From Comamonas denitrificans (lineage in GTDB: Bacteria > Pseudomonadota > Gammaproteobacteria > Burkholderiales > Burkholderiaceae_C): a stretch of 59,005 bases of DNA. Of the stretch, positions 36,050 to 43,321 are shown one piece after another. The notes under the pieces were generated by a model. That model was not told the origin of the DNA. It saw only the letters and a list, made by a program, of their open reading frames with translations, and did not search any database. The position numbers were made by a program, and so were the translations under genes. The stretch spans positions 1 to 59,005 of the forward strand of contig NZ_JAFNME010000020.1 in the NCBI RefSeq assembly GCF_017368815.1, read 5' to 3'. Numbering within the stretch: the stretch's first letter is position 1; each line of letters opens with the position of its first letter.

Positions 36050-37648
36050 ATGAACCCGCAACCTCGCCCCCCACGCGGTGTGCCCCAAACCGCGCCACTG
36101 CTGTACGGCAGCGTGTGCAGCGGCATTGAGGCCGTGAGCCTCGCCTGGCAACCTCTCGGCCTCGAAGCCGCATGGTTCGCCGAGATCGAGCCGTTCCCGA
36201 GCGCCGTGCTCGCCCACCGTTACCCCCGCGTGCCCAATCTGGGCGACATGACCGCGATCGCCCGCCAGGTGCGTGCCGGCACTGTGCCAGCGCCCGACAT
36301 CCTGGTCGGCGGCACGCCGTGCCAGTCGTTCAGCGTTGCAGGTAGCCGTCGCGGGCTGGATGACCCGCGCGGTGCCCTTTCCCTTGCCTATGTGGAGCTT
36401 GCCAATGCCATCGACCAAACCCGCCAACAAGACAGCCGCCCGGCGGCCACGCTCGTCTGGGAAAACGTCCCAGGCGTACTCAACGACCGCAGCAATGCCT
36501 TCGGGCATTTCCTGGGCGCACTGGCCGGAGAAAGCCGTGCGCTCCAGCCGCCAGGGGAAAAATGGGCGTACGCTGGTTGTGTGTCTGGACCCCGCCGCCG
36601 CATCGCCTGGCGCGTGCTCGATGCTCAATATTTCGGTGTCGCCCAACGCCGCAAGCGTGTGTTTCTTGTGGCAAGTGGTGGAGATGACCTCGATCCCGCA
36701 GAAGTACTTTTTGAGCGCGCAGGCCTGCTCGGGGATTCTTGTGCGGGCAGCGCGCCGTGGCAAGAAGCTGCCTGCACTGCTGAACCTAGTGTTGACCCAG
36801 CAGACGGATATGCAGGACTGAAGCAGCCCTGCGGCAAGGTCACGACGACGTTTGGGTTCAGCAATGGGCGTGGCCCGACCGATCTTGCAGCCAGTTTGAT
36901 GGCTGGCGGCCCGAAGCACGACATCTGCACCGAGACCTACTTGGTGCAATCCGTCGCAGGCAACATCAGCCACACCCTCGACACCGCCAACAACGGCAAG
37001 GGCAGCAGCGAGGACGGCACCGGCAAGGGTGTTCCGATCATCGCCTTCATCGCGCAGGGCAGCGGCGCCGATGCCACGCTCGACCTGACACCGACGTTGC
37101 GCGCTGGCGGCCATTGCAACAGCCATGCGAACGCCGGGGTCGTGCCCGCCATCGCGTTCGCGCAGAACAACCGCGGTGAAGTGCGCTTCGAGTCGGGCCA
37201 TGGCCAGGTCGCTTGCACCGTGCTGTCCAACGGCAAGCCGGGCTACGGCGTACCTATGGTGGCCTGCGTGTCTCTGCACGGCCGCGAGCAGGGTCTTGCC
37301 GCCGAGCTGGGCGGCAGCGTAGCGGGCGCACTGCGCACCAGCGGCGGCGGCGCGGACAAGCCCTATGTCCTGGCTCCCGACTTCGAGGCGCATTTCCGCT
37401 ACGACTGGAACGACCCTGGCCCCGGCGACTGGTCGCATTGGCGGGTGCGGCGGCTGATGCCCGTGGAGTGCGAGCGGCTGCAAGGCATGCCCGACGACTA
37501 CACGCTGATCCCGTACCGCGGCAAGCCCGCTGCAGATGCTCCGCGCTACAAGGCGATCGGCAACTCCATGGCCGTCCCGTGCATGGCGTGGCTGGGCCAG
37601 CGCCTGGTGCAGTACCTGCACAAGACGGGCTCGACCGCTTCGGATTGA
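36050..37648 (+). CDS. Orphan DNA (cytosine-5) methyltransferase of the ICE
   Basis: 532 residues. C5-methyltransferase motifs: LYGSVCSGIEAVSLAW (motif I), GGTPCQSFSVAGSRRG with catalytic Cys91 (motif IV), LVWENVPGV (ENV motif VI), QRRKRVFLVA (motif VIII) and a C-terminal RLMPVECERLQGMPDDYT ... KAIGNSMAVPC (motifs IX-X). Between VIII and IX about 200 residues of variable, Gly/Ala-rich sequence form the target-recognition region, as in phage-type enzymes. No restriction gene is beside it. It could protect ICE DNA in a new host. ATG 36050 follows CAGGAGA. Confidence 0.93.
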   Translation: MNPQPRPPRGVPQTAPLLYGSVCSGIEAVSLAWQPLGLEAAWFAEIEPFPSAVLAHRYPRVPNLGDMTAIARQVRAGTVPAPDILVGGTPCQSFSVAGSRRGLDDPRGALSLAYVELANAIDQTRQQDSRPAATLVWENVPGVLNDRSNAFGHFLGALAGESRALQPPGEKWAYAGCVSGPRRRIAWRVLDAQYFGVAQRRKRVFLVASGGDDLDPAEVLFERAGLLGDSCAGSAPWQEAACTAEPSVDPADGYAGLKQPCGKVTTTFGFSNGRGPTDLAASLMAGGPKHDICTETYLVQSVAGNISHTLDTANNGKGSSEDGTGKGVPIIAFIAQGSGADATLDLTPTLRAGGHCNSHANAGVVPAIAFAQNNRGEVRFESGHGQVACTVLSNGKPGYGVPMVACVSLHGREQGLAAELGGSVAGALRTSGGGADKPYVLAPDFEAHFRYDWNDPGPGDWSHWRVRRLMPVECERLQGMPDDYTLIPYRGKPAADAPRYKAIGNSMAVPCMAWLGQRLVQYLHKTGSTASD

Positions 37649-37690
37649 TCGGCGACGCAGCCTGCGGGCCACTCCATTCTCCCTCTTGCA

Positions 37691-37891
37691 TTGCCGATGG
37701 TTCGGCAACAGCCCGTAGCCAGGGTGTCAAGGCTGCCGCGGGTTTCACCCACGCCACCCGCCAGTTCGCCTCGGCATCTCACCGGCGAACGCTGCCCACT
37801 GGGCATCGATGCCTCATTTCTCCAACCCACGGGATGGCCGCCACGTCCCGTCAGGAGCATGTCGCCACCCGGTCGATCTCAGGACTTCCCC
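37691..37891 (+). ncRNA. Structured 5' leader A (pseudoknot-containing)
   Basis: Helices: H1 TTGCCGA/TCGGCAA (37691-37697, 37702-37708); H2 GTAGCC/GGCTGC (37715-37720, 37731-37736); H3 around 37737-37753 with one C-A mismatch; P hairpin GTTCGCC/GGCGAAC (37764-37770, 37784-37790) whose loop GGCATC (37773-37778) pairs with GATGCC (37808-37813) across a small hairpin GCCC-ACT-GGGC; final stem ACGGGA/TCCCGT (37829-37834, 37846-37851). The SD and ATG of the next gene follow. Member of a set of four. Confidence 0.65.
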
Positions 37892-38449
37892 ATGGACAAC
37901 ATCACCAAGCAAGACCGCATTACGCTGAAGAACCTCAAGGTGGCCGACTTCGCCAGCGAGGAAACACTGTGCTTCAACGCAACCGTCGTGTTCGACGGTA
38001 CTCCCATCGCCGAGGCCCGCAACGACGGCCACGGTGGCTCGACGTTCCTCCACGCGCTCAACGGCAAGGCGGGGCTACTGGCGCAGGCCGAAGCCTTCGC
38101 CAAGGGCCTGCCGCCTGCGCCGCTTGACCTCGGCCACGAGAGTGAAGACCCTCACTACATCGACATGACGCTCGACTTCCTGGTCGATGAGCTGGCCGAC
38201 GCCATGCACGCGGAACGCAAGGTGCGAGCCGCATTCAACCGCGACATCGGCAACAAGGTGCTGTTCATCAAGGAAGGCAAACTGCTGTTTATCAAGGGCA
38301 TCAAGCTCAAGGCCATCGCCGACCGGAAGGCGTACTTCGCTTCGCTGCGCGCCCGGCAGGCCCAGCCCATCGTCATCCTGGCCGAGCTTCCACCCGAGCA
38401 GGCATTCGATTTGTGGAAGCAGTATGTCCTGGGCGACAAGCCCGACTGA
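37892..38449 (+). CDS. Unrecognised ICE protein (185 aa)
   Basis: 185 residues, soluble, no signal peptide. The N-terminus (MDNITKQDRITLKNLKVADFASEETLCFNATVVFDGT) is followed by HGGSTFLHAL and, in the C-terminal half, a Lys/Ile-rich stretch KVLFIKEGKLLFIKGIKLKAI. I know the type only as a conserved hypothetical of PFGI-1-like ICEs. It follows structured leader A and ends in a terminator, so it is a one-gene unit. ATG 37892 has AGGA at 8 bases. Confidence 0.8.
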   Translation: MDNITKQDRITLKNLKVADFASEETLCFNATVVFDGTPIAEARNDGHGGSTFLHALNGKAGLLAQAEAFAKGLPPAPLDLGHESEDPHYIDMTLDFLVDELADAMHAERKVRAAFNRDIGNKVLFIKEGKLLFIKGIKLKAIADRKAYFASLRARQAQPIVILAELPPEQAFDLWKQYVLGDKPD

Positions 38450-38467
38450 CCCAGCGTCACCGCACCC

Positions 38468-38498
38468 TCCTGACAGCCCCGCACTCGATGCGGGGCTT
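38468..38498 (+). terminator. Terminator after the 185-aa gene
   Basis: GCCCCGCA-CTCGA-TGCGGGGC followed by TTCTTTCTTT, about 25 bp after the stop codon. Confidence 0.8.
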
Positions 38499-38589
38499 CT
38501 TTCTTTCGGTCCCCATCAATCGGGTCTGGGCTGGATGCCATTTTCCAACTGACGCAGCGCGGTCCGCGCACGAAGCTGCCCGCATGTTC

Positions 38590-38779
38590 GCTGATTCGTC
38601 AGCACATGCCAGCAGCCAGGGTTTTAGGCTGTCGCGGGTCTCTCCCGCGTTACCCACCAGTCCGCATCGCATCAAGTCTGCGGACGCGCGTCCTCGTGAC
38701 GTCGATGCCTTTTATCAACCGCGTGCGGGAGCCGCCATCCCGTGAGGGACGAGGCCCCGCTTTTCCAAGGAGCCTATCC
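38590..38779 (+). ncRNA. Structured 5' leader B (pseudoknot-containing)
   Basis: H1 GCTGA/TCAGC (38590-38594, 38599-38603), then ACATGCCA; H2 GCAGCC/GGCTGT (38612-38617, 38627-38632); H3 CGCGGG/CCCGCG (38633-38638, 38644-38649) then TTACCC; P hairpin GTCCGC/GCGGAC (38660-38665, 38680-38685) with loop GCATC (38669-38673) pairing to GATGC (38704-38708) across CGTC-CTCGT-GACG; linker TTTTATCAACC; final stem CGGGA/TCCCG (38726-38730, 38738-38742). SD AAGGAG then ATG 38780. Confidence 0.7.
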
Positions 38780-39004
38780 ATGTCCCAGCAAGCCTCTTTC
38801 GGCCAAACCTTCGGGCAATTGGCCTCGACCTACTGCGGCAAGTTCCTGCCGCTCGAAGTCCTGCAAAGCGCCGCCGGCCACTACATCGGCACGCGCGATA
38901 CCGAAGGCCCCGTTTCGCGGGAATCCCGCGAGTACTTCCGCAGCTATGCCGCGGCTCAACGTGCCCTCGAAAGAGGCGGCTGGTCCCAGCTCGCCGTTCC
39001 TTGA
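38780..39004 (+). CDS. Unrecognised small ICE protein (74 aa)
   Basis: 74 residues (MSQQASFGQTFGQLASTYCG...). Contains FLPLEVLQSAAGHYIGTRD and YFRSYAAAQRALERGGW; reads as a small helical soluble protein. ATG 38780 follows AAGGAGCC. It is 22 bp upstream of the next gene and probably co-translated with it. Expression is preceded by structured leader B. No function can be assigned. Confidence 0.75.
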   Translation: MSQQASFGQTFGQLASTYCGKFLPLEVLQSAAGHYIGTRDTEGPVSRESREYFRSYAAAQRALERGGWSQLAVP

Positions 39005-39026
39005 TCCAAACTGGAGGAATCACGTC

Positions 39027-39419
39027 ATGAACCAGCTACTGCCGCGGGAAGTCGTCGATCAGATCATGCGGGAAGAACAGCATTTCGCCGCCGCGCCTCA
39101 AGCCTTTTTCGAGGCATGGAAGCGTGGCGTCGAGATTGCTGGCCCCGAGTGGTTCGGCGACGGCACCCGTGAAGGTCTGAACCAGGCCAAGAGCAAGTGG
39201 GATCTGCGTCCCAACATGCTGCGGCTCAACGACGCCCTCGGCGTCCTGAGCAGCGGCGAACGCATGTTCCTGTCTGCCATGGTCAGCTTCTACAACGCGC
39301 GTGAGGGCGGTGCCATGCTCAAGCGCTGCCACTTCCACGGGCTGTCGGACTTCGACGGTCTCGACCTGCAACGCCGCAAGGTCATCGCCGACCTGCTCGT
39401 GAACTACAACGGTTGGTGA
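39027..39419 (+). CDS. Unrecognised ICE protein (130 aa)
   Basis: 130 residues, soluble. Conserved-looking C-terminal half: LSSGERMFLSAMVSFYNAREGG, HGLSDFDGLDLQRRKVIADLLVNYNGW. Strong SD GGAGG before ATG 39027. Known to me only as a hypothetical protein of this ICE family. Followed by a terminator-like hairpin. Confidence 0.8.
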   Translation: MNQLLPREVVDQIMREEQHFAAAPQAFFEAWKRGVEIAGPEWFGDGTREGLNQAKSKWDLRPNMLRLNDALGVLSSGERMFLSAMVSFYNAREGGAMLKRCHFHGLSDFDGLDLQRRKVIADLLVNYNGW

Positions 39420-39458
39420 GCCGGTCTCCGGCACACCACTGTCTTTCGTTCCCCCCGA

Positions 39459-39498
39459 GAGGGACATGCGCCCAAAAGGCCATGTCCCTCAATTTCTT
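39459..39498 (+). terminator. Long hairpin after the 130-aa gene
   Basis: GAGGGACATG (39459-39468) pairs with CATGTCCCTC (39481-39490), with a further GCC/GGC inside, then AATTTCTTCT. Strong stem, imperfect U tract. Confidence 0.65.
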
Positions 39499-39535
39499 CT
39501 CCATCACCCTGCGGATGCCATCGTCCGCATGGGCT

Positions 39536-39559
39536 GGCTCCGCTTTCTCGAAAGGAGCC
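39536..39559 (+). promoter_or_regulatory. Hairpin burying the SD of the gene at 39563
   Basis: GGCTC (39536-39540) pairs with GAGCC (39555-39559) and CTTT with AAAG inside, so AAAGGAG, the SD of ATG 39563, is fully paired except for a two-base bulge opposite it. Confidence 0.6.
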
Positions 39560-39562
39560 ACC

Positions 39563-40249
39563 ATGGCGAACAACTACTACGAAGGCACGGGCGTTCTCGT
39601 GCTGGAGCGTGTCACCCCCGTCATCAAGGCGCTGTTCGGCGCCTTCGCGCTGAACGAAGGCCATCCCGGCAACGGGCAGGCCTACATCGCCCAGATCGCC
39701 GAGACCAATGATCCGCGCTGGACGGATGTGCTGGACGGCCTGGAAGACCTGGCCGCACAACTCGGCATCCCCATGCCCGACGACGAAGAGTTGTCGATTC
39801 CACCTCTGCTCGAACGGCTGGCCGCGCACTTCGGTGCCGAGCAGGACGCGGAGCTGGAGAACCTGATCGAGCACCACAAGTTCGAGGACAGCGCCGACCT
39901 GGAAGCCTTGCTTCTGATCGCTTCCTGCTTCGATGACGGCCATCGCCTGACCGCCATCCAGTTCGAAGGCTGCTGGCATTGCAGCAGGCCGAGGCTGTTC
40001 GAGTTCGGCGGCAACGGCTGCTACCTGAGCCGCGAGGTCCAGGTCTTCAGAACGTCCTCGCAGGCGCTCCAACTCGGCGACCAACTGCGCAAGACGATCC
40101 TGTCCGCCGACATCGAAGAGGCCTCGGCATTGATCGCGCTGGAGGCCGCCAACCTGCTCGCAGGCATCAACGACGAGCAGTTCCGCCTGAATGTGCGCCG
40201 TCGCGTCGCCGACCGACTGGCCCAGATGCCAACGATCAGCGCCGCCTGA
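39563..40249 (+). CDS. Unrecognised ICE protein (228 aa)
   Basis: 228 residues, acidic and Leu-rich, no signal peptide. Features: VLVLERVTPVIKALFGAFALNEGHPGNGQAYIAQIAE near the start, an acidic middle (MPDDEELSIPPLLERLAAHFGAEQDAELENLIEHHKFEDSADLEALL) and a Gly/aromatic segment FEFGGNGCYLSREV. Conserved hypothetical of this ICE family. Its SD is sequestered in a hairpin. Function unknown. Confidence 0.8.
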   Translation: MANNYYEGTGVLVLERVTPVIKALFGAFALNEGHPGNGQAYIAQIAETNDPRWTDVLDGLEDLAAQLGIPMPDDEELSIPPLLERLAAHFGAEQDAELENLIEHHKFEDSADLEALLLIASCFDDGHRLTAIQFEGCWHCSRPRLFEFGGNGCYLSREVQVFRTSSQALQLGDQLRKTILSADIEEASALIALEAANLLAGINDEQFRLNVRRRVADRLAQMPTISAA

Positions 40250-40277
40250 CGCATTTTCCATTTTCAACCCACCGGGT

Positions 40278-40301
40278 CCAATTCCCGGTGGCGGGAATTG
40301 G
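40278..40301 (+). terminator. Perfect 10-bp hairpin between 39563 and 40330 genes
   Basis: CCAATTCCCG-GTGG-CGGGAATTGG; no U tract. May block transcription or be an RNA-stability or protein-binding element just upstream of the next SD. Confidence 0.5.
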
Positions 40302-40329
40302 CTCCATTATTCAATCTGGAGAGTTCCCA

Positions 40330-41067
40330 ATGTCCCAGAAACCCAATCCCTTTCACCGTGGCTACTGGAATCTGAAAATCGTCCGCACGCTGTGCATCAG
40401 CTACGAGGACGGAAGCCCGCATGTCTGGCGCAACATCCACGCGAGCCAGCAACACCTCTCCGACGAGGAACTGGTTTCATCGTCCTGCATCGTCGCCAAC
40501 GATTTCGCCGTGGTCAGCGATGGCCGCGAAGCCGTGAACGCCGAGGTACTGGCCGAATGCGATGCCGGTGAAGGCGTCAGCGGCGAAGGTGTGATCGGTG
40601 CCGTGGTCTATGCCATCCATGGCGAGGACTTCGACGGCCGCCCAGTCCACGTCGGTGACGCCTATTCGGCCGAGGCCGCGCGGGAAGCGATGCAGCGCCT
40701 GAGTTTCGAGACCGGCTACTACAGCCGGTGCTGGGAAATCAGCCGTGAGCACATCACGGTCGATAGCTGGCACTACCTCGCCGGCCTGGCGGACATCGCC
40801 ACGCCGGAGGCCATGTTGTTCATCGCCTTCCGTGTGCCGTACAGCCCGGCGATCGGCGTCAAGCTGATTTCCACGCCCTGGACGGACCAGAACCTGGAGC
40901 ACGCCGAGGGCATCACCGCCGAGCAGCTTCGACAGGAGCACCGGAACAAGGGCATGCCGGACGACCTGGCGAACATCCTTGAACTGGCTGGCCAGGCCGA
41001 TGTGCGCATCCTCATCCTCGATGCAGACGCACCCGCGTTGCTGGGCCTGCCGCTGGCCGAGGGCTAG
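40330..41067 (+). CDS. Unrecognised ICE protein (245 aa)
   Basis: 245 residues. Begins FHRGYWNLKIVRTLCISYEDG and contains HGEDFDGRPVHVGDAYSAEAAREAMQRL, WHYLAGLADIATPEAMLFIAFRVPYSPAIGVKLISTPWTDQNL. The pattern resembles the uncharacterised DUF5983-type ICE proteins, but I am not certain of the family number. Soluble; no catalytic motif seen. SD CTGGAGA before ATG 40330. Confidence 0.78.
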   Translation: MSQKPNPFHRGYWNLKIVRTLCISYEDGSPHVWRNIHASQQHLSDEELVSSSCIVANDFAVVSDGREAVNAEVLAECDAGEGVSGEGVIGAVVYAIHGEDFDGRPVHVGDAYSAEAAREAMQRLSFETGYYSRCWEISREHITVDSWHYLAGLADIATPEAMLFIAFRVPYSPAIGVKLISTPWTDQNLEHAEGITAEQLRQEHRNKGMPDDLANILELAGQADVRILILDADAPALLGLPLAEG

Positions 41068-41108
41068 CAGCCGCGCGACACGCGGGTCTTCCTCTTTGTC
41101 CCCTCATG

Positions 41109-41146
41109 CCAGCCCGTCTCCCCCAAGAGTCGGGCTGGTCCATTTT
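41109..41146 (+). terminator. Hairpin after the 245-aa gene
   Basis: CCAGCCCG (41109-41116) pairs with CGGGCTGG (41131-41138), 14-base loop, then TCCATTTT. Lies immediately before the next gene's SD. Confidence 0.55.
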
Positions 41147-41161
41147 CATAGGAGCAACCTC

Positions 41162-41440
41162 ATGTTCCCCAACCTCATTTCGCGCGCACCGGACTTCGAG
41201 CACCAGCTCGGAGCCTGCGTCAACGCCATGAGCCAGGACGACGCCATCGGCCAGATCCTGGTATTCGAGCGCACGCACGGCACGCTGCACATGCGCCATA
41301 TCGCCGGCGCCGACTTGGTGGACACCGACATTGACGACTACGAGATGGTCGTCTTCGACGGTGGCAACACCGGCGGCGACACGTGGAAGCATGTGTTCTT
41401 CCCGCGTCAGCGCGAACACTACTTCGTGTACCAAGCCTGA
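41162..41440 (+). CDS. Unrecognised small ICE protein (92 aa)
   Basis: 92 residues, MFPNLISRAPDFEHQLGACV..., with LHMRHIAGADLVDTDIDDYEMVVFDGGNTGGDTWKHVFFPRQ. Acidic, soluble. ATG 41162 follows AGGAGCAACCTC. Ends in a UUCG-capped terminator, so it is separated from the next gene. Function unknown. Confidence 0.75.
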   Translation: MFPNLISRAPDFEHQLGACVNAMSQDDAIGQILVFERTHGTLHMRHIAGADLVDTDIDDYEMVVFDGGNTGGDTWKHVFFPRQREHYFVYQA

Positions 41441-41448
41441 TCCAACCA

Positions 41449-41470
41449 GCCCCTTTCGAGGGGCCTTTTT
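41449..41470 (+). terminator. UUCG-capped terminator after the 92-aa gene
   Basis: GCCCCT-TTCG-AGGGGC (41449-41464) followed by CTTTTT. Confidence 0.85.
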
Positions 41471-41560
41471 CTTGTCCCCAGCGCGGGAAACCGGGTGCGG
41501 CGCAGTGCCGTTTCATGCGGGCGGGTAGCCCGGCCCAGGGCCATCCTTGCCCCCATGTTC

Positions 41561-41724
41561 GTCGGCGTTGCCGACACATGCCCAGGCAGCCGAGACCTTC
41601 GAGGCTGCAAGCACGGGAAACCGCGCTGGTTGTTTCTTCCTACGGACGCACCGCGTCCATCCACCCACAAGGGACCTCTCCCTTGCGGGCGGGGAATCCC
41701 TTGTTCTTCCTCAAGGAGATTCCC
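41561..41724 (+). ncRNA. Structured 5' leader C with SD-burying final hairpin
   Basis: H1 GTCGGC-GTT-GCCGAC (41561-41575), then ACATGCCC; H2 GCAGCC/GGCTGC (41586-41591, 41603-41608); H3 AGC-A-CGG-GAAA-CCG-C-GCT (41610-41627) with an A-C mismatch; GGACGC/GCGTCC (41644-41649, 41653-41658) where the other leaders have the pseudoknot; AAGGGA/TCCCTT (41669-41674, 41679-41684). Last, GGGAATC-CCTTG (41692-41703) pairs with CAAGG-A-GATTCCC (41712-41724), hiding the SD of ATG 41725. Confidence 0.7.
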
Positions 41725-42528
41725 ATGGACCGTTCCCTCATCAAATCCATGATGCCTTCGCTTGTCGCAGGCCATGTGCCCCGCAACGTGCGGTCGTTCA
41801 AGTATCGCGTGTTCGATGATCAGCCGCAGTCCTCGACGCTGGGCTTCGCCATCGACCCCCAGCCCTTCGACGGCAAGGTGGTCGCGGCCAGCGACGACGC
41901 CATCGTCGTCAAGCTCAAGCCCAGCGAGTTCGCGGTGCTCGACCCCCACCTGGTGACCACCCTTCCCAGCGAAGGCGCCAAGGTGCATGTCCAACCGTAT
42001 GCCCGCCGCCGCTTCGACGGCCTGCGCGCGGACACCCCGGAAGTAATCACCGAGAAGACCGCGGACGGTGTTCCCTACACCATCACCAGGCACATCCTCG
42101 GCTCCGCGCCTGCCAAGCTGCCCATCCCCGAGCCGCAGTGCATGGAACTGGGACAGCTCATCCAGCAGTTGGAGGAAATGCCGGCTCCCGATGGGTTCCG
42201 GCGCATCACCCACATGCTGGTCGATGCGGGTGCCCGCGACTTCACCTGGGTCGATCCGAAGCCGTCCAAGATCATCGAGACACCCCCGGCGATCAGCTTC
42301 TCGGTTTCGACCTCGAAGTTCGAGGGCCAGGTGACGATCCTCTACGACCGCGGCGGCGACACCTACGCGGTGGAACTGAGCCGCGACGGCGAACTGGTCG
42401 ATCGGCACGACGAGGTGTATTTCGACATGCTCGGTGAAGTGCTGGAGCGGCTTATCGACGACGGGCACTGGCGTCTGATCGACGTGAGCGTCATCGACGC
42501 CAAGGCAACCAAGCGGCGCTACGGCTGA
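41725..42528 (+). CDS. Unrecognised ICE protein (267 aa)
   Basis: 267 residues. N-terminal part FKYRVFDDQPQSSTLGFAIDPQPFDGKVVAASDDAIVVKLKPSEFAVLDPHLV looks beta-rich; the C-terminal part (FEGQVTILYDRGGDTYAVELSRDGELVDRHDEVYFDMLGEVLERLIDDG) reads as a separate domain. Relatives are sometimes labelled GTPase, but no P-loop is present here. Expression is preceded by leader C and its SD is within a 12-bp stem. Function unknown. Confidence 0.8.
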   Translation: MDRSLIKSMMPSLVAGHVPRNVRSFKYRVFDDQPQSSTLGFAIDPQPFDGKVVAASDDAIVVKLKPSEFAVLDPHLVTTLPSEGAKVHVQPYARRRFDGLRADTPEVITEKTADGVPYTITRHILGSAPAKLPIPEPQCMELGQLIQQLEEMPAPDGFRRITHMLVDAGARDFTWVDPKPSKIIETPPAISFSVSTSKFEGQVTILYDRGGDTYAVELSRDGELVDRHDEVYFDMLGEVLERLIDDGHWRLIDVSVIDAKATKRRYG

Positions 42529-42557
42529 CCGCAGCCTACCGGCGACTTGCCCCCATA

Positions 42558-42592
42558 GGCCTTCCATCCATTCGGGTGGAGGGCCTTTTTCT
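42558..42592 (+). terminator. Terminator between 41725 and 42607 genes
   Basis: Stem of about 12 bp (42558-42569 with 42574-42585, two G-T pairs) followed by TTTTTCTT; the SD of the next gene (CAGGAGA) starts right after the T run. Confidence 0.85.
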
Positions 42593-42606
42593 TCAGGAGA
42601 TCAACC

Positions 42607-42960
42607 ATGTCACTGCGATTCAAAGGTTCCGACCTGCGCCCCGTGCTGGCCGAGGCCGTTGCCAACCAATGCCGCGTCGTCCTCGCCAAGGACCAGGGCG
42701 TGTACTTCCTCGCCGAGCAGGGAGAGCGCCGTCCCGATGGCCGCGTGAAGCTGCTGGCCTATGCCGTCGGCTGCAACCCGGATACCGACCCGTTTGACGG
42801 CTGGTGGGAACTGGCGCGTGCCGAGCTGGGTGGCGACGACTTCGGCGAGTTCTTCGATCCGAAGGAAGGCGTCTTCGCCCGCATCCTGCGCGGCATGGAC
42901 GATCTGATGCTATCCGCCACCACGACGCACCTGTCGCTGGAGGTGGTGCCATCGATGTAG
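42607..42960 (+). CDS. DUF3085 family protein
   Basis: 117 residues. DUF3085 signature: LRFKGSDLRPVLAEAVANQCRVVLAKDQGVYFLAEQGER, AYAVGCNPDTDPFDGWWELARAELGGDDFGEFF. Small soluble protein found in ICEs and plasmids; role unknown. ATG 42607 follows CAGGAGATCAACC, directly after the terminator of the preceding gene, so it depends on read-through or its own promoter. Confidence 0.85.
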   Translation: MSLRFKGSDLRPVLAEAVANQCRVVLAKDQGVYFLAEQGERRPDGRVKLLAYAVGCNPDTDPFDGWWELARAELGGDDFGEFFDPKEGVFARILRGMDDLMLSATTTHLSLEVVPSM

Positions 42961-42984
42961 TGCGAATACCACTGTCCCCTCACG

Positions 42985-43010
42985 GCCCCCTTCATGGGGG
43001 CTTCTTTTTT
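42985..43010 (+). terminator. Terminator after the DUF3085 gene
   Basis: GCCCCC-TTCAT-GGGGGC (42985-43001) followed by TTCTTTTTTT. Confidence 0.85.
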
Positions 43011-43102
43011 TGCGGCGCTGGCGGCATGGACAAAGGGAAGCGTCCGGATGCCGATTGATTACTGCCGCGCGCGCGAAGCCCGTCCATGCTGCCCCCATGC
43101 CT
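43011..43102. other. Start of the 361-bp gap before the DUF3577 gene
   Basis: After the DUF3085 terminator, 43011-43102 shows no recognisable promoter or gene; leader D fills the rest of the gap up to 43321. Confidence 0.4.
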
Positions 43103-43321
43103 GCTGACGTTGTCAGCGACATGCCAGGCAACCATCGGTCTTCGAGGTTGCCGCGCAGTTTCCACTGCGTGACCGAGCCAGCTCGCACCGCATCCATCCG
43201 CGAGCGGCCACCAGTCCTGGTGGCGGATGCTTTCGCCTTATCAACCCACCGCGGGGTTACGCACCTTTCCCCGCATGCGTGGGGCCGGTGTGTCTCCGCT
43301 TCATCCCAATGGAGATTCACC
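43103..43321 (+). ncRNA. Structured 5' leader D (best-formed copy, pseudoknot plus SD-burying stem)
   Basis: H1 GCTGAC-GTT-GTCAGC (43103-43117), then ACATGCC; H2 GGCAACC/GGTTGCC (43127-43133, 43146-43152); H3 CGCAG/CTGCG (43154-43158, 43165-43169); P hairpin GCTCGC/GCGAGC (43181-43186, 43200-43205) with loop GCATCC (43190-43195) pairing to GGATGC (43225-43230) across CCACCA-GTCC-TGGTGG; linker TTATCAACC; stem GCGGGG/CCCCGC (43251-43256, 43269-43274). Finally 43287-43297 pairs with 43311-43321 (one mismatch), covering the SD GGAG up to the ATG. Confidence 0.75.

Noticed and set aside
38767-38779. SD-burying stem for the 74-aa gene
   Set aside because: Only 3-4 weak pairs can cover AAGGAG; not comparable with the stems at 39563, 41725, 43322 and 45505.
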